A stretch of 9,471 bases of DNA from Micavibrio sp. UBA2705 (GCA_002354205.1 DELD01000066.1:1-9471), one strand, 5' to 3'. Numbered from the stretch's first letter, positions 1 to 7,299 are shown. Made by a program: numbers and translations. The notes: generated by a model from the letters alone, not told the origin.

Positions 1-789
1 AGAAAGCGCATCATCAAAGCTGCGTTTCGGGTCGGTATCGGTGCGGCTGGTTTGGATATGCGCCCCCGCATCAAAATAGACCTCGAACAAAGCCGATAAA
101 TCCTGCCCCGCACTCACCTTACCGTATTTCAGCGTCATGCGCTGCCCAGCGGGAATACTCCAGACATTTTTAAATATACAATGCGGCGCAGGCACGTATG
201 ACAGGCGCATATAAAGCGCTAAAACATCCGGATTAATCGTTTTCTCTCGCTGAAAATCGGGCTGTGCGGCAAAGGCCTTTAGCTCAGAAGCAAAAAGGAT
301 TTGCTCCCCCGCCCAGCCAACATAAAGCGGTTTTTTACCAAAACGGTCGCGCAGTAAATGTAGTTCTTTGCTCTGACGGTCCCATAGCGCAATCGCGAAC
401 ATGCCATTGATTTTCTGAACCGCCGTATTAATGCCCCAATGCTCAATCGCGGCAAGCAAAACTTCTGTATCGCTATGGCCGGTGAACTGATGCCCCGCAT
501 CTTCTAAACTGCGCCGCATATCGAGGAAATTATAAATCTCACCATTATAGGCGACAACATAGCGCCCGCTTTGTGAGTGCATAGGTTGATGACCATGGCT
601 TGATAAATCAACAATCGCTAAGCGGCGATGGCCTAATGTAAGCGGCGTATCTTCGTCGCTCCATACGCCAGAAGAATTAGGCCCACGATGCGTCAAGCTG
701 TCATTCATGGCCTCGACCATGCTGCGCATTGCATCTCTATGAGAAGCATCACGCGCCCCGATATCAAAAATGCCGGTTATGCCACACAT
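1..789 (-). CDS. asnB: Asparagine synthetase (glutamine-hydrolysing), N-terminal part, cut by the window edge
   Basis: This class II glutamine amidotransferase would release ammonia from glutamine and use it, with ATP, to amidate aspartate to asparagine in the cytosol. The protein starts MCGITGIFD, so Cys2 becomes the N-terminal nucleophile after Met removal; this fixes the start at 789. Other glutaminase-site residues are visible: THRGP at 33-37, HRRLAIVD at 54-61, YNGEIYN at 81-87 and the SDTE at 106-109. The sequence LRDRFGKKPLY ends the glutaminase domain, and the synthetase domain begins before the window ends at residue 263. The ATP-binding SGG loop lies outside the window, so synthetase activity cannot be verified. 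The start is 3 bases after the holC stop, suggesting co-transcription; the ribosome site is weak. Paralogues of this type in polysaccharide clusters can amidate sugars, so the aspartate substrate is inferred from the family. Recognition of the family is secure. Confidence 0.93.
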   Translation of the reverse strand, partial: MCGITGIFDIGARDASHRDAMRSMVEAMNDSLTHRGPNSSGVWSDEDTPLTLGHRRLAIVDLSSHGHQPMHSQSGRYVVAYNGEIYNFLDMRRSLEDAGHQFTGHSDTEVLLAAIEHWGINTAVQKINGMFAIALWDRQSKELHLLRDRFGKKPLYVGWAGEQILFASELKAFAAQPDFQREKTINPDVLALYMRLSYVPAPHCIFKNVWSIPAGQRMTLKYGKVSAGQDLSALFEVYFDAGAHIQTSRTDTDPKRSFDDALS

Positions 790-792
790 GAA

Positions 793-1254
793 TTATGCTT
801 TCTGTTCCCAGCCGCCGCGCTCAGTTTGCTGCCAATAGGTCAAGTTATGCCCTGCGTCTTTATAGGCTTTCCAGCGTAGCCGCGCCGCAGCCACCTCATT
901 TGCATCTTGCCCGCTAAACATTTCGCAGCATAATGAAAAATCATCTAAATCTGTATACTCATCACTCGCTGCATTGCCGTTCGTCAGCACAAGCATATCC
1001 GCCTTATTGGCGTTTTCACCGCTGGCGGTAAGCAAAACGGGCTGATCCGCGCTATCGTCATTATTCGCCGCGCCATGGGGAATAAAGCCATTTTCTTTAT
1101 ATGACCATATCGCCTCGCTGAGGCTTTCAATCCGTGCTTCATCAGCAAGGCGCACCAAAATGCGCTTGCCGTTATCAAGCGCCTTGCGCAGTAATAACGG
1201 CAATGCTTGGTCTAAGCTATGTTGCTGTAAATGATAAAAGCGGATATCCGTCAT
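793..1254 (-). CDS. holC: DNA polymerase III subunit chi
   Basis: A 153-residue protein matching the chi subunit of the DNA polymerase III clamp-loader complex in length (E. coli HolC has 147 residues) and in pattern. In the family, chi links the clamp loader (through psi) to single-stranded DNA-binding protein at the replication fork. Visible hallmarks are the start MTDIRFYHL, a central WSYKENGFIPHG segment at 50-61, and a strongly conserved C-terminal block at about 121-150 containing RWKAYKDAGH and YWQQTERGGW, typical of alphaproteobacterial HolC. It begins 11 bases after the pepA stop and ends 3 bases before the asparagine synthetase start. The pepA-holC order is common in alphaproteobacteria, which supports both calls. 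No psi gene is present in the window. The ribosome site before the ATG is poor, so translation may be coupled to pepA. Confidence 0.93.
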   Translation of the reverse strand: MTDIRFYHLQQHSLDQALPLLLRKALDNGKRILVRLADEARIESLSEAIWSYKENGFIPHGAANNDDSADQPVLLTASGENANKADMLVLTNGNAASDEYTDLDDFSLCCEMFSGQDANEVAAARLRWKAYKDAGHNLTYWQQTERGGWEQKA

Positions 1255-1265
1255 AAATGCTCAGC

Positions 1266-2774
1266 TTACTCGTAATGATCAGTGATCAGCTTATGCAAAG
1301 CGCGCACCCCAGCGCCAGTACCGCCAAGCGGGCCTAATGGCTTATCTTTATGCGCCCAAGCTGTGCCTGCAATATCCATATGTGCCCAAGGACGGTCTTT
1401 ATCAATAAAGAACTCAAGGAAAGCGGCCGCCGTCGAAGCGCCGCCAAAGCGAGATACTGTACCCAAATTGCGGTAATCCGCCACTTTACTCTTCATTTCT
1501 TCACTAAAGTTTTCGCCAAGCGGCATCCGCCAGAGCTGTTCGCCGCTTTTTGCGCCAGAACTTTCCATTTTCGACCATAAATCATCATCGTTACAGAAAA
1601 CGCCCGTAAACTCAGTGCCCAACGCCACCATAATCGCGCCAGTAAGTGTCGCAAGGTCGATAAGCACCTTTGGATCGTCTTGTTCTTGAACGTAAGACAG
1701 GGTATCACAAAGCACCAAGCGTCCTTCGGCATCAGTGTTCAGAACCTCAATGGTTTTACCGTTATAGGCCTTGATAATATCACCTGGGCGATATGCATTA
1801 TCAGAAGGCATATTTTCAACAAGGCCGATTGCGCCGACAACATTAACCGGCGCTTTACGCAATGCGAGTGAATACATTAGGCCGCAGACAGCAGCAGAGC
1901 CGCCCATATCCATTTTCATCATATCCATTTGCGCGGCAGGCTTAATTGAAATGCCGCCCGTGTCAAATGTAACGCCCTTACCAACGAAGCCCAGCGGCTT
2001 TTCATCGGCCTTGCCGCCATTCCAGCGCATAATCACCATGCGCGGCTTACGAATAGAGCCTTGCCCTACCGCCATTAATGCGCCCATGCCCATTTTAAGC
2101 ATTTTCTTATCATCAAGAATCTCAACTTGAACGCCAAGTGGTTTCAGCTTTTCTTTAACGATCTCTGCATAGCTCTCAGGGTAAAGAACATTTGGCGGCT
2201 CATTCACAAGGTCACGGGCAAAGAACACGCCCTGCGCCATCGCATCAAGCATCTGATATACTTTATCTGCCACTTCACTTTGCGAAGAAATAAAATCAAC
2301 CGCGTCAAGCGCGGTATCGTCATCATTTTTCTCGCGTTTATCTTTGTATTTATCGAAATCATAAGACGCAAGATTAAGGCCTAGAGCCAAATGCGCGATC
2401 AATAAATCTACGCTTAAGTCACTATCGGTAACACCGTAATCCATATATACGCCTGCATGTGCAACGCCACTTTGCTTCAACGCCTTTGCAAGCTTACCGC
2501 CTGCAATCTCCGCATTATCCGCATCCATTTTCTCTTCATCGCCAAGGCCGAGCAATATCGCTTGCGAAAAACCTGTCACTTCTGGCAAATGCAGAACCAA
2601 TGTTTGCCCCAACTTAAACTTAAAATGCTTTGATGCATTATAATGCTGTGCAATCAAGCCGCCTGTTTGCGAATCTAGAGATTCGAGCGTGCCTTTTAAC
2701 TCTTGGCCTTTAAACACGGGGAAAACCACTGTATCAGCGGCGCTGTTTACGTCAGCGAGAAATGAGAGTTTCAT
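1266..2774 (-). CDS. pepA: Leucyl aminopeptidase (M17 family, cytosolic)
   Basis: A full-length 502-residue M17 metallo-aminopeptidase, which removes N-terminal amino acids from peptides using two divalent metals; in E. coli the homologue also binds DNA in Xer recombination and carAB control. The N-terminal domain (about 1-165) is variable, and the catalytic C-terminal domain is intact. Metal ligands by alignment with E. coli PepA are Lys266 and Asp271 in GKGVTFDTGG, Asp289 in MKMDMGGSA, and Asp348 and Glu350 in the signature NTDAEGRL (346-353). The catalytic Lys278 and Arg352 are present. All sit at a constant offset of four from E. coli numbering. The start is supported by AAGGAA five bases upstream (plus-strand positions 2780-2785). 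It is the first gene of a likely pepA-holC-asnB transcript and diverges from lptF. Whether it has any DNA-binding role here is unknown. Confidence 0.97.
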   Translation of the reverse strand: MKLSFLADVNSAADTVVFPVFKGQELKGTLESLDSQTGGLIAQHYNASKHFKFKLGQTLVLHLPEVTGFSQAILLGLGDEEKMDADNAEIAGGKLAKALKQSGVAHAGVYMDYGVTDSDLSVDLLIAHLALGLNLASYDFDKYKDKREKNDDDTALDAVDFISSQSEVADKVYQMLDAMAQGVFFARDLVNEPPNVLYPESYAEIVKEKLKPLGVQVEILDDKKMLKMGMGALMAVGQGSIRKPRMVIMRWNGGKADEKPLGFVGKGVTFDTGGISIKPAAQMDMMKMDMGGSAAVCGLMYSLALRKAPVNVVGAIGLVENMPSDNAYRPGDIIKAYNGKTIEVLNTDAEGRLVLCDTLSYVQEQDDPKVLIDLATLTGAIMVALGTEFTGVFCNDDDLWSKMESSGAKSGEQLWRMPLGENFSEEMKSKVADYRNLGTVSRFGGASTAAAFLEFFIDKDRPWAHMDIAGTAWAHKDKPLGPLGGTGAGVRALHKLITDHYE

Positions 2775-2779
2775 GTGTA

Positions 2780-2785
2780 TTCCTT
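2780..2785 (-). promoter_or_regulatory. Ribosome binding site of pepA
   Basis: AAGGAA on the minus strand, five bases before the pepA ATG at 2774. It is a close match to the anti-16S core and fixes the start codon. Confidence 0.7.
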
Positions 2786-2826
2786 AAAATTTAAATAGAT
2801 CGATAATTGTTTACAAATGTCCTGCA

Positions 2827-2855
2827 ATCATGGCCCTCCCCCTAAAAAAGGTCAA
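2827..2855 (-). promoter_or_regulatory. Candidate sigma-70-type promoter of pepA-holC-asnB
   Basis: On the minus strand, TTGACC (plus positions 2850-2855) is followed after exactly 17 bases by CATGAT (2827-2832), four of six matches to TATAAT. Transcription would begin near 2820, leaving a leader of about 45 bases before pepA. Position and spacing fit a housekeeping promoter; no experimental support is available. Confidence 0.5.
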
Positions 2856-2905
2856 TCCATAAGGTCGGCAGAATTTGGACTCATGCACATGTTGCGCATA
2901 AGAAC

Positions 2906-2934
2906 TTGAATTTTGAAAAACAATCGTCCATAAA
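2906..2934 (+). promoter_or_regulatory. Candidate promoter of lptF-lptG
   Basis: TTGAAT (2906-2911) and CATAAA (2929-2934), spaced by 17 bases. The predicted transcription start falls at about 2941, which is the A of the lptF start codon. No convincing Shine-Dalgarno sequence precedes that ATG, so a leaderless message is possible. The promoter does not overlap the pepA promoter. It is a moderate match only. Confidence 0.4.
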
Positions 2935-2940
2935 AAGCGC

Positions 2941-4110
2941 ATGAGTATTATCAATAAATATTTATTTTGGCAGCTTTTAGGGATCACGATTGTCGTGTCG
3001 CTTACCCTTACGGGTGTGATCTTCCTTTCGCAATCTTTGCGCTTCCTTGAGCTCATCATTGAATCAGGCGCGTCGAGTAGCATTTTCATGCTGTTGATCC
3101 TCCTTGCTCTGCCGCGCTTTTTTGAAGTCATCGTCCCCGTTGCCCTTTCCGTCGCTGTGCTGTTTTTATATAACCGCATGACCACAGACAGCGAACTTAT
3201 CGTTATGCGCTCGCTCGGTTTCTCCCCTGGGCGCATTGCCCGCCCTGCGATTTTATTATCTTTGCTCATATCCCTGTTACTCATGGTGATGACGACATGG
3301 GCTGGCCCTGCGGCTTTGGCGAAAATGCAGCGCCTGAGAAAAGACGTCACGGCGGAGTATTCAAGCCTAATTTTCCGCGAAGGCGTGTTTAATTCTGTCG
3401 CGCGTGGGGTCACCATCTATATACGCAAACGCAATGATGATGGCAGCATGAGCGGCATTCTTATTCATGACGAACGTAATAAAGGCGAACCCGCCACAAC
3501 CATCGCCGCGAAATCAGGCACAATTGTCTCCACGCCAACAGGACAGCAAGTTTTGGTCAAAGATGCCGTCCGCCAAAGCATAAACAAAAGCTCTGGCGCG
3601 CTGAACAGGCTAAAATCTGCGCGTTATAGCATCGACATCCCCAACGATAAAGGCGGCGCAACAGACCGCTGGGTCGAGCCTGACGAGCGCACTTTTTTGC
3701 AGCTTTTAAACCCTGATTTATCAGACCAAGACGACCTTCGCCACAAGCGCGAATTTATGGTCGAAGCGCATCGCCGTATCATCAGCCCTCTGCTTGCGCC
3801 ATGTTTTGCATTAATCTCGCTCTGTGCGCTTTTGTTAGGCCCTGTGAGCCGGCGCGGTCAAGGTAAACGCATTATCGGCGCCGCGGCAAGCGTGATCGTT
3901 CTACAAAGCATGTATCTCGTCTTCTTCAATATCGCAAAAGACCATAATTTTGGTATTGTCTTGCTTTATATCATCACACTCGCGCCGCTTATATTTTGCG
4001 GCTATATCATTAGCGAATTTGGTGAAAACCTGCGCAGCAAGCTGCTACGCTACGGCGCATCATCGACAAATGCGCGTAAACAACAAAGCAATCAAGGCGC
4101 AGCGATATGA
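2941..4110 (+). CDS. lptF: LPS export system permease LptF
   Basis: A 389-residue inner-membrane permease of the LptB2FGC complex, which extracts lipopolysaccharide from the inner membrane and passes it to the periplasmic LptA bridge. Three hydrophobic segments lie near 11-33, 47-77 and 101-121, followed by a periplasmic domain at about 122-280 (the beta-jellyroll in the family) and three more membrane segments near 281-299, 310-332 and 337-357. The opening MSIINKYLFWQLLG and the cytoplasmic TTDSELIVMRSLGFSPGRI (81-99), the coupling-helix region that contacts LptB, are typical of the YjgP/YjgQ family. The start is the first in-frame ATG after a stop at 2914-2916 and fits the family N-terminus, but it has no clear ribosome site. 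The stop overlaps the lptG start by 4 bases (ATGA), a translational coupling typical of the pair. LptF is assigned over LptG by position and alphaproteobacterial gene order. Confidence 0.94.
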   Translation: MSIINKYLFWQLLGITIVVSLTLTGVIFLSQSLRFLELIIESGASSSIFMLLILLALPRFFEVIVPVALSVAVLFLYNRMTTDSELIVMRSLGFSPGRIARPAILLSLLISLLLMVMTTWAGPAALAKMQRLRKDVTAEYSSLIFREGVFNSVARGVTIYIRKRNDDGSMSGILIHDERNKGEPATTIAAKSGTIVSTPTGQQVLVKDAVRQSINKSSGALNRLKSARYSIDIPNDKGGATDRWVEPDERTFLQLLNPDLSDQDDLRHKREFMVEAHRRIISPLLAPCFALISLCALLLGPVSRRGQGKRIIGAAASVIVLQSMYLVFFNIAKDHNFGIVLLYIITLAPLIFCGYIISEFGENLRSKLLRYGASSTNARKQQSNQGAAI

Positions 4111-5204
4111 TCAACACATTAAATATATATCTGGCGAAAAATTATTTGCGTAACAGCCTTGGCTTACTGCTCGTCTTTTTAAGCATTATTTACTTGTTTG
4201 ATACCGTCGAATTGATCCGCCGCGCCAGCAAGTTTGAAGATGTCCACATGCCGATGATTTTGCACATGGCGCTCTTAAAACTGCCGGAAGTTGGGCAAAT
4301 CATTATGCCTTTTGTTATCTTATTTGGCGCAATTTATACTTTTTGGGCGCTATCAAAAAGAAGCGAGCTTGTTATCCTACGCGCCGCCGGCCTTTCTGCA
4401 TGGCAGTTTTTAACTCCACTTATCGCCGTTGCTATGCTGCTGGGCATTTTTCAAATCACCGCGATTAACCCGCTAAGCGCGGCGCTTCTCGCGCGGTTCG
4501 AACAGCTAGAAAGCTCTCACCTCAGCCACCAAAAAAACCTCATCGCGCTATTTGAAGGCGGGCTATGGCTTAAACAGAAAAACGAAGACGATAAAGACGG
4601 ATATATAATTATTCACGCCGAAAAAGTTCACCGCGCGACATGGCAACTTGATAATGTGATTGTCCTTTACTTTGATAAGGATGACAGCTTTACCCGCCGC
4701 ATTGATGCGCCAAGCGCGACGCTCAGCAAAGGCCAGTGGATATTTCAAAACGCCACACTTAACGCCGGCAATAGCCCCGCTTTGCCCGCCGATGAATATG
4801 CGCTGCCGACCGATTTAACGCGCGAAGATATTGAAGAAACATTTTCATCCCCCGAAACCATATCTTTTTGGAAACTTCCTGCCTTCATCAAGACATTAGA
4901 AGCCGCAGGATTCGACAGTACGCGCATGAAGATTCACTTACATAACCTGCTATCGCTGCCTGTTTTATTTGCTGCGATGATCTTCTTAGCGGCTGTAGTC
5001 TCGCTGCGCCCGCAGCGTTCCGGCAACACATCCTTATTATTGCTGTCGGGAATATTCCTTGGCTTCGTCATTTTCCTTGCCTCCAGCTTCCTCAAAGCGC
5101 TTGGCATCTCACAGCAAATTCCCATCATTTTATCCGCATGGTCTCCCGCAACACTCACCTTATTGCTCGGCGGCGCAGCTTTATTTACATTAGAAGACGG
5201 ATAA
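4107..5204 (+). CDS. lptG: LPS export system permease LptG
   Basis: A 365-residue partner of LptF with the same architecture: three membrane segments near 13-33, 59-80 and 100-122, a periplasmic domain at about 123-278, and three C-terminal membrane segments near 279-300, 308-330 and 340-362. The cytoplasmic loop SKRSELVILRAAGLSAWQ (83-100) is the conserved coupling region to the LptB ATPase. The C-terminus LGGAALFTLEDG resembles LptG proteins. An AAGG at 4094-4097, nine bases before the ATG, together with the ATGA overlap, supports the start. The other transport components (lptA, lptB, lptC, lptD) are not in the window. In many alphaproteobacteria lptD and surA follow lptG; here mlaA follows after 240 bases. 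No terminator was seen directly after lptG, so read-through into mlaA is possible. Confidence 0.94.
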   Translation: MINTLNIYLAKNYLRNSLGLLLVFLSIIYLFDTVELIRRASKFEDVHMPMILHMALLKLPEVGQIIMPFVILFGAIYTFWALSKRSELVILRAAGLSAWQFLTPLIAVAMLLGIFQITAINPLSAALLARFEQLESSHLSHQKNLIALFEGGLWLKQKNEDDKDGYIIIHAEKVHRATWQLDNVIVLYFDKDDSFTRRIDAPSATLSKGQWIFQNATLNAGNSPALPADEYALPTDLTREDIEETFSSPETISFWKLPAFIKTLEAAGFDSTRMKIHLHNLLSLPVLFAAMIFLAAVVSLRPQRSGNTSLLLLSGIFLGFVIFLASSFLKALGISQQIPIILSAWSPATLTLLLGGAALFTLEDG

Positions 5205-5444
5205 ACCTTGACCTTGGAACAAAACCACACTAAATAATCTGTTCGATAAGAGAAAATATTTTCCCTGAAAATGTACAAACAACGCTTAAGACACCCCGCC
5301 AAGAAAGAAAACTGTGCACGGTCTCTTAAATTAAGTTTAGTAACCTTTCAGTAAGAATCTACATATATTATCTATAGTAAATCTATATCAACCGTACAGA
5401 TTCGGTTTGTAGTGCGGTAGCAAAAGTAATTAGGGGCTTTAATA
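5205..5444 (+). other. Intergenic region lptG-mlaA, AT-rich, with likely mlaA promoter elements
   Basis: This 240-base spacer has no coding sequence that I recognise. A perfect 12-base palindrome GAAAATATTTTC lies at 5252-5263. Promoter-like words are TTGACC at 5208-5213 with TAAATA 17 bases later (5231-5236), and isolated -10-like hexamers TATTAT (5366-5371) and TATAGT (5373-5378) without a good -35. A small hairpin, AACCG/CGGTT (5390-5394 and 5403-5407, 8-base loop), lies in the presumed mlaA leader. No T-tailed terminator was found. Confidence 0.35.
5432..5436 (+). promoter_or_regulatory. Ribosome binding site of mlaA
   Basis: AGGGG eight bases before the ATG at 5445. It favours this start over the in-frame ATG at 5499, which has no such sequence before it. 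Confidence 0.6.
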
Positions 5445-6236
5445 ATGAATATCTTAGGCGTAACACGTAATTTTGTTGCGGGATCACAAAAGCGCATTAT
5501 GCGCAGTTTTCTTGTCGGTTTTTCGCTTATCGCACTCACAGGCTGTGCAAGCGCCCCTGACCCTGCGTTAACAGGCGGCATTTCAGACCCATTTGAGGGC
5601 ATGAACCGCGCAGTATTCGCATTTAACGAAGGCGCTGACGCCGTCGTTCTCAAGCCTATAGCTGAAGGCTATAGATTCATTGTCCCTGCCCCGGCGAGAA
5701 CAGGCGTTCGTAACGCATTGCGCAATTTAAAAAGCCCCATTATCTTTGGTAACGAGATATTGCAAGGCGATTTTGACGGCGCAGGCAAAGCATTTACCCG
5801 CGCTGCGATTAACTCTTTAGTCGGCGTTGGCGGTCTGTTTGACGTCGCCGGCTATGAAGGCATTGAATATGAAGAAGAAGACTTTGGACAGACCCTCGCC
5901 GTTTGGGGGCTTGGTCACGGCCCCTTCATGATTGCGCCCATTATGGGCCCTGGCTCATTCAGAGATTTTTCTGGCAAGCTTGTTGATAATGTAATGGATC
6001 CGCTATATTGGTGGCTCAACAATACAGATCAAGAAGAATGGCTCTATGCCCGCCTCGGCACACAAGCGATCTCAACACGTGAAGAACTTCTTGACGTACT
6101 CGCAGAGTTAAAAATGGGCGCGATTGATTACTACGCAACAGTGCGCAGCGTTTACGTTCAAAACCGTGCCGCACTTGTGGCTGATCAGAACCCAGATGAT
6201 GCATTCTTCAATGACATCCCTGACTATGAAGACTAA
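5445..6236 (+). CDS. mlaA: Outer-membrane phospholipid transport lipoprotein MlaA (VacJ family)
   Basis: A 263-residue lipoprotein of the MlaA/VacJ family. In characterised systems it sits in the outer membrane, removes phospholipids from the outer leaflet and hands them to MlaC, keeping the membrane asymmetric. The N-terminus has basic residues (KR at 16-17), a hydrophobic stretch and the lipobox LTGC with Cys34 as the lipidation site. The family motif DPFEGMNRAVFAFNE spans 48-62, and a second conserved block, EEDFGQTLAVWGLGHGP, spans 144-160, followed by MGPGSFRD (167-174). The start at 5445 gives a long n-region before the lipobox. Met19 at 5499 would give a short 15-residue signal, but the AGGGG at 5432-5436 supports 5445. 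mlaC begins 48 bases downstream, so the two form a small operon. The MlaFEDB inner-membrane genes are not in the window. Confidence 0.95.
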   Translation: MNILGVTRNFVAGSQKRIMRSFLVGFSLIALTGCASAPDPALTGGISDPFEGMNRAVFAFNEGADAVVLKPIAEGYRFIVPAPARTGVRNALRNLKSPIIFGNEILQGDFDGAGKAFTRAAINSLVGVGGLFDVAGYEGIEYEEEDFGQTLAVWGLGHGPFMIAPIMGPGSFRDFSGKLVDNVMDPLYWWLNNTDQEEWLYARLGTQAISTREELLDVLAELKMGAIDYYATVRSVYVQNRAALVADQNPDDAFFNDIPDYED

Positions 6237-6284
6237 ATAGAGCAAAACATATATAAACGACAGAAAAGACAAGGCACAGGATTA

Positions 6285-6920
6285 ATGAATAAATTCTTTT
6301 TAATCTCTTTTTCAGCGCTCTGCTTGGCGTTTACAGGGCTCATTGCACATGCCGTGAGTGATAAAGCATATGCCTCCGCGGCAGACGCAAATGCTAAAGA
6401 AGCTGAAGATTTCATTGCACAGCTTTCCAATGAGGGGCTTGCCTTTCTCGCAAACGACAAACTATCCCTTGCGCAAAAAAAGGCACGCTTTAAAAAGCTT
6501 CTCGATAACAAATTTGACATTAAAACCATCGGCCAGTTTGCGCTTGGCGTTCATTGGCGCAACGTATCCGACAATGAGAAAGCGGAATATTTAGACTTAT
6601 TTGAGAAAATGGTCGTTAATGTATACGCGCGCCGCTTTAATGAATACCAAGGCCAGAAATTTGAAATCACCGGCGCAAGCAAGCGCGGCAAACGAGATTA
6701 CAGCGTGTCTTCGCGCATCTTGCCTCCACAAGGCCAAAAAGGCCCGAAAGTTTCCGTTGATTGGCGCTTAAGAGAGAAAAATGGCAACCTAAAAGTCATT
6801 GATATTTCCGTAGAAGGCATCAGCATGATCATGACACAGCGTGATGACTTTGCTGCCGTAATGCAAAAAGGCAAAGGTGACATTGCGTTTTTATTAGCAG
6901 AGCTACGCAAAAGCAATTAA
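6285..6920 (+). CDS. mlaC: Periplasmic phospholipid-binding protein MlaC (Ttg2D family)
   Basis: A 211-residue member of the MlaC/Ttg2D family. Such proteins carry single phospholipids across the periplasm between the MlaA complex and the MlaFEDB transporter. A signal peptide is evident (MNKFFLISFSALCLAFTGLIAHA), with possible cleavage after AHA at 23 or AYA at 30. The mature part has the family blocks FDIKTIGQFALGVHWR (77-92), the helical segment EYLDLFEKMVVNVYARRF (101-118) and the C-terminal VEGISMIMTQRDDFAAVMQ (176-194), in which the sequence around TQRDDF is highly conserved. Length matches the family. AAGG at 6271-6274 or AGG at 6278-6280 could serve as ribosome site. It is last in the mlaA-mlaC unit, with a strong terminator 60 bases after its stop. 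The direction of lipid flow cannot be judged from sequence. Confidence 0.94.
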   Translation: MNKFFLISFSALCLAFTGLIAHAVSDKAYASAADANAKEAEDFIAQLSNEGLAFLANDKLSLAQKKARFKKLLDNKFDIKTIGQFALGVHWRNVSDNEKAEYLDLFEKMVVNVYARRFNEYQGQKFEITGASKRGKRDYSVSSRILPPQGQKGPKVSVDWRLREKNGNLKVIDISVEGISMIMTQRDDFAAVMQKGKGDIAFLLAELRKSN

Positions 6921-6980
6921 GCCACAACCACTCCACCTGATAAGAACAAGCTGCATATAAAAAATATAGCGCAAAAATAA

Positions 6981-7019
6981 GCCGGTTTCAGATAAATCTG
7001 AAACCGGCCGTTCTTTCTA
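6981..7019 (+). terminator. Strong intrinsic terminator after mlaC
   Basis: A perfect 13-bp inverted repeat, GCCGGTTTCAGAT (6981-6993) and ATCTGAAACCGGC (6996-7008), with only AA between the arms, so the real loop opens to about four bases. It is followed by the T-rich TTCTTTCT (7011-7018). On the opposite strand the stem is followed by TTATTTTTG, so it could also stop minus-strand transcription. It separates the mla unit from the downstream hydrolase-ABC genes. Confidence 0.9.
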
Positions 7020-7075
7020 TGGGGGAGGGAGAAAGAAACTTTAAAATTCTTATTTTTATTTAACACACTCTTTAT

Positions 7076-7099
7076 TCAAGGCCGCTCGTTTGCCCTTGA
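7076..7099. repeat. Short inverted repeat TCAAGG/CCTTGA
   Basis: Six-base arms at 7076-7081 and 7094-7099 around a 12-base spacer, downstream of the terminator. No T-run follows. Function is unknown and it may be chance. Confidence 0.3.
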
Positions 7100-7122
7100 T
7101 AAAGCGGTTCTACAGCTTAATT

Positions 7123-7144
7123 AATTTAAAATCAAGTTTAAATT
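7123..7144. repeat. AT-only inverted repeat AATTTAAA/TTTAAATT
   Basis: Perfect eight-base arms at 7123-7130 and 7137-7144 with a 6-base spacer, upstream of the hydrolase gene. It could be a regulator site or a product of the local AT-richness. No regulator motif was recognised. Confidence 0.3.
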
Positions 7145-7286
7145 GAAAAAAACTTAATTTGGACTGTGTTTTTCTTTGTTTACATCTTTATTATATAAGA
7201 AAAACTGCATATACGCAAAAGATTTTTTTATATTTCCCTAGAATATGCGCCGTATTGTGATAAATAGTTACAAGGTAAAGCTTTTT

Positions 7287-7291
7287 AAGGA
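7287..7291 (+). promoter_or_regulatory. Ribosome binding site of the hydrolase gene
   Basis: AAGGA, eight bases before the ATA at 7300-7302, in the hydrolase frame. The sequence and spacing are good, and this is the main reason to place the start there although the codon is not a usual start. Confidence 0.55.
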
Positions 7292-7299
7292 CAAGACCG

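Larger units (their letters stand above)
6921..7299 (+). other. AT-rich intergenic region between mlaC and the hydrolase gene
   Basis: This 379-base spacer holds the mlaC terminator (6981-7019), two inverted repeats described separately, and a very AT-rich stretch from about 7100 to 7245. A TAGAAT hexamer at 7239-7244 (five of six matches to a -10 box) could start transcription near 7251, but no good -35 lies 16-18 bases upstream. A short frame from ATG 7245 ends at a TGA near 7344; it overlaps the hydrolase in another frame and looks non-coding. I see no recognisable RNA gene. Confidence 0.4.

Noticed and set aside
2881..2899. A CATG-CA-CATG repeat and imperfect palindrome ATGCACATGTTGCGCAT in the pepA-lptF spacer.
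   Set aside because: The arms mismatch at two positions and no known operator matches.
2811..3416. A 201-codon minus-strand frame opposite lptF.
   Set aside because: Composition and content look like a shadow of lptF, and it would run through the promoter region; no family recognised.
5499..5544. An alternative mlaA start at Met19 giving a shorter lipoprotein signal.
   Set aside because: It has no ribosome site, whereas ATG 5445 has AGGGG eight bases upstream; kept as a minor possibility.
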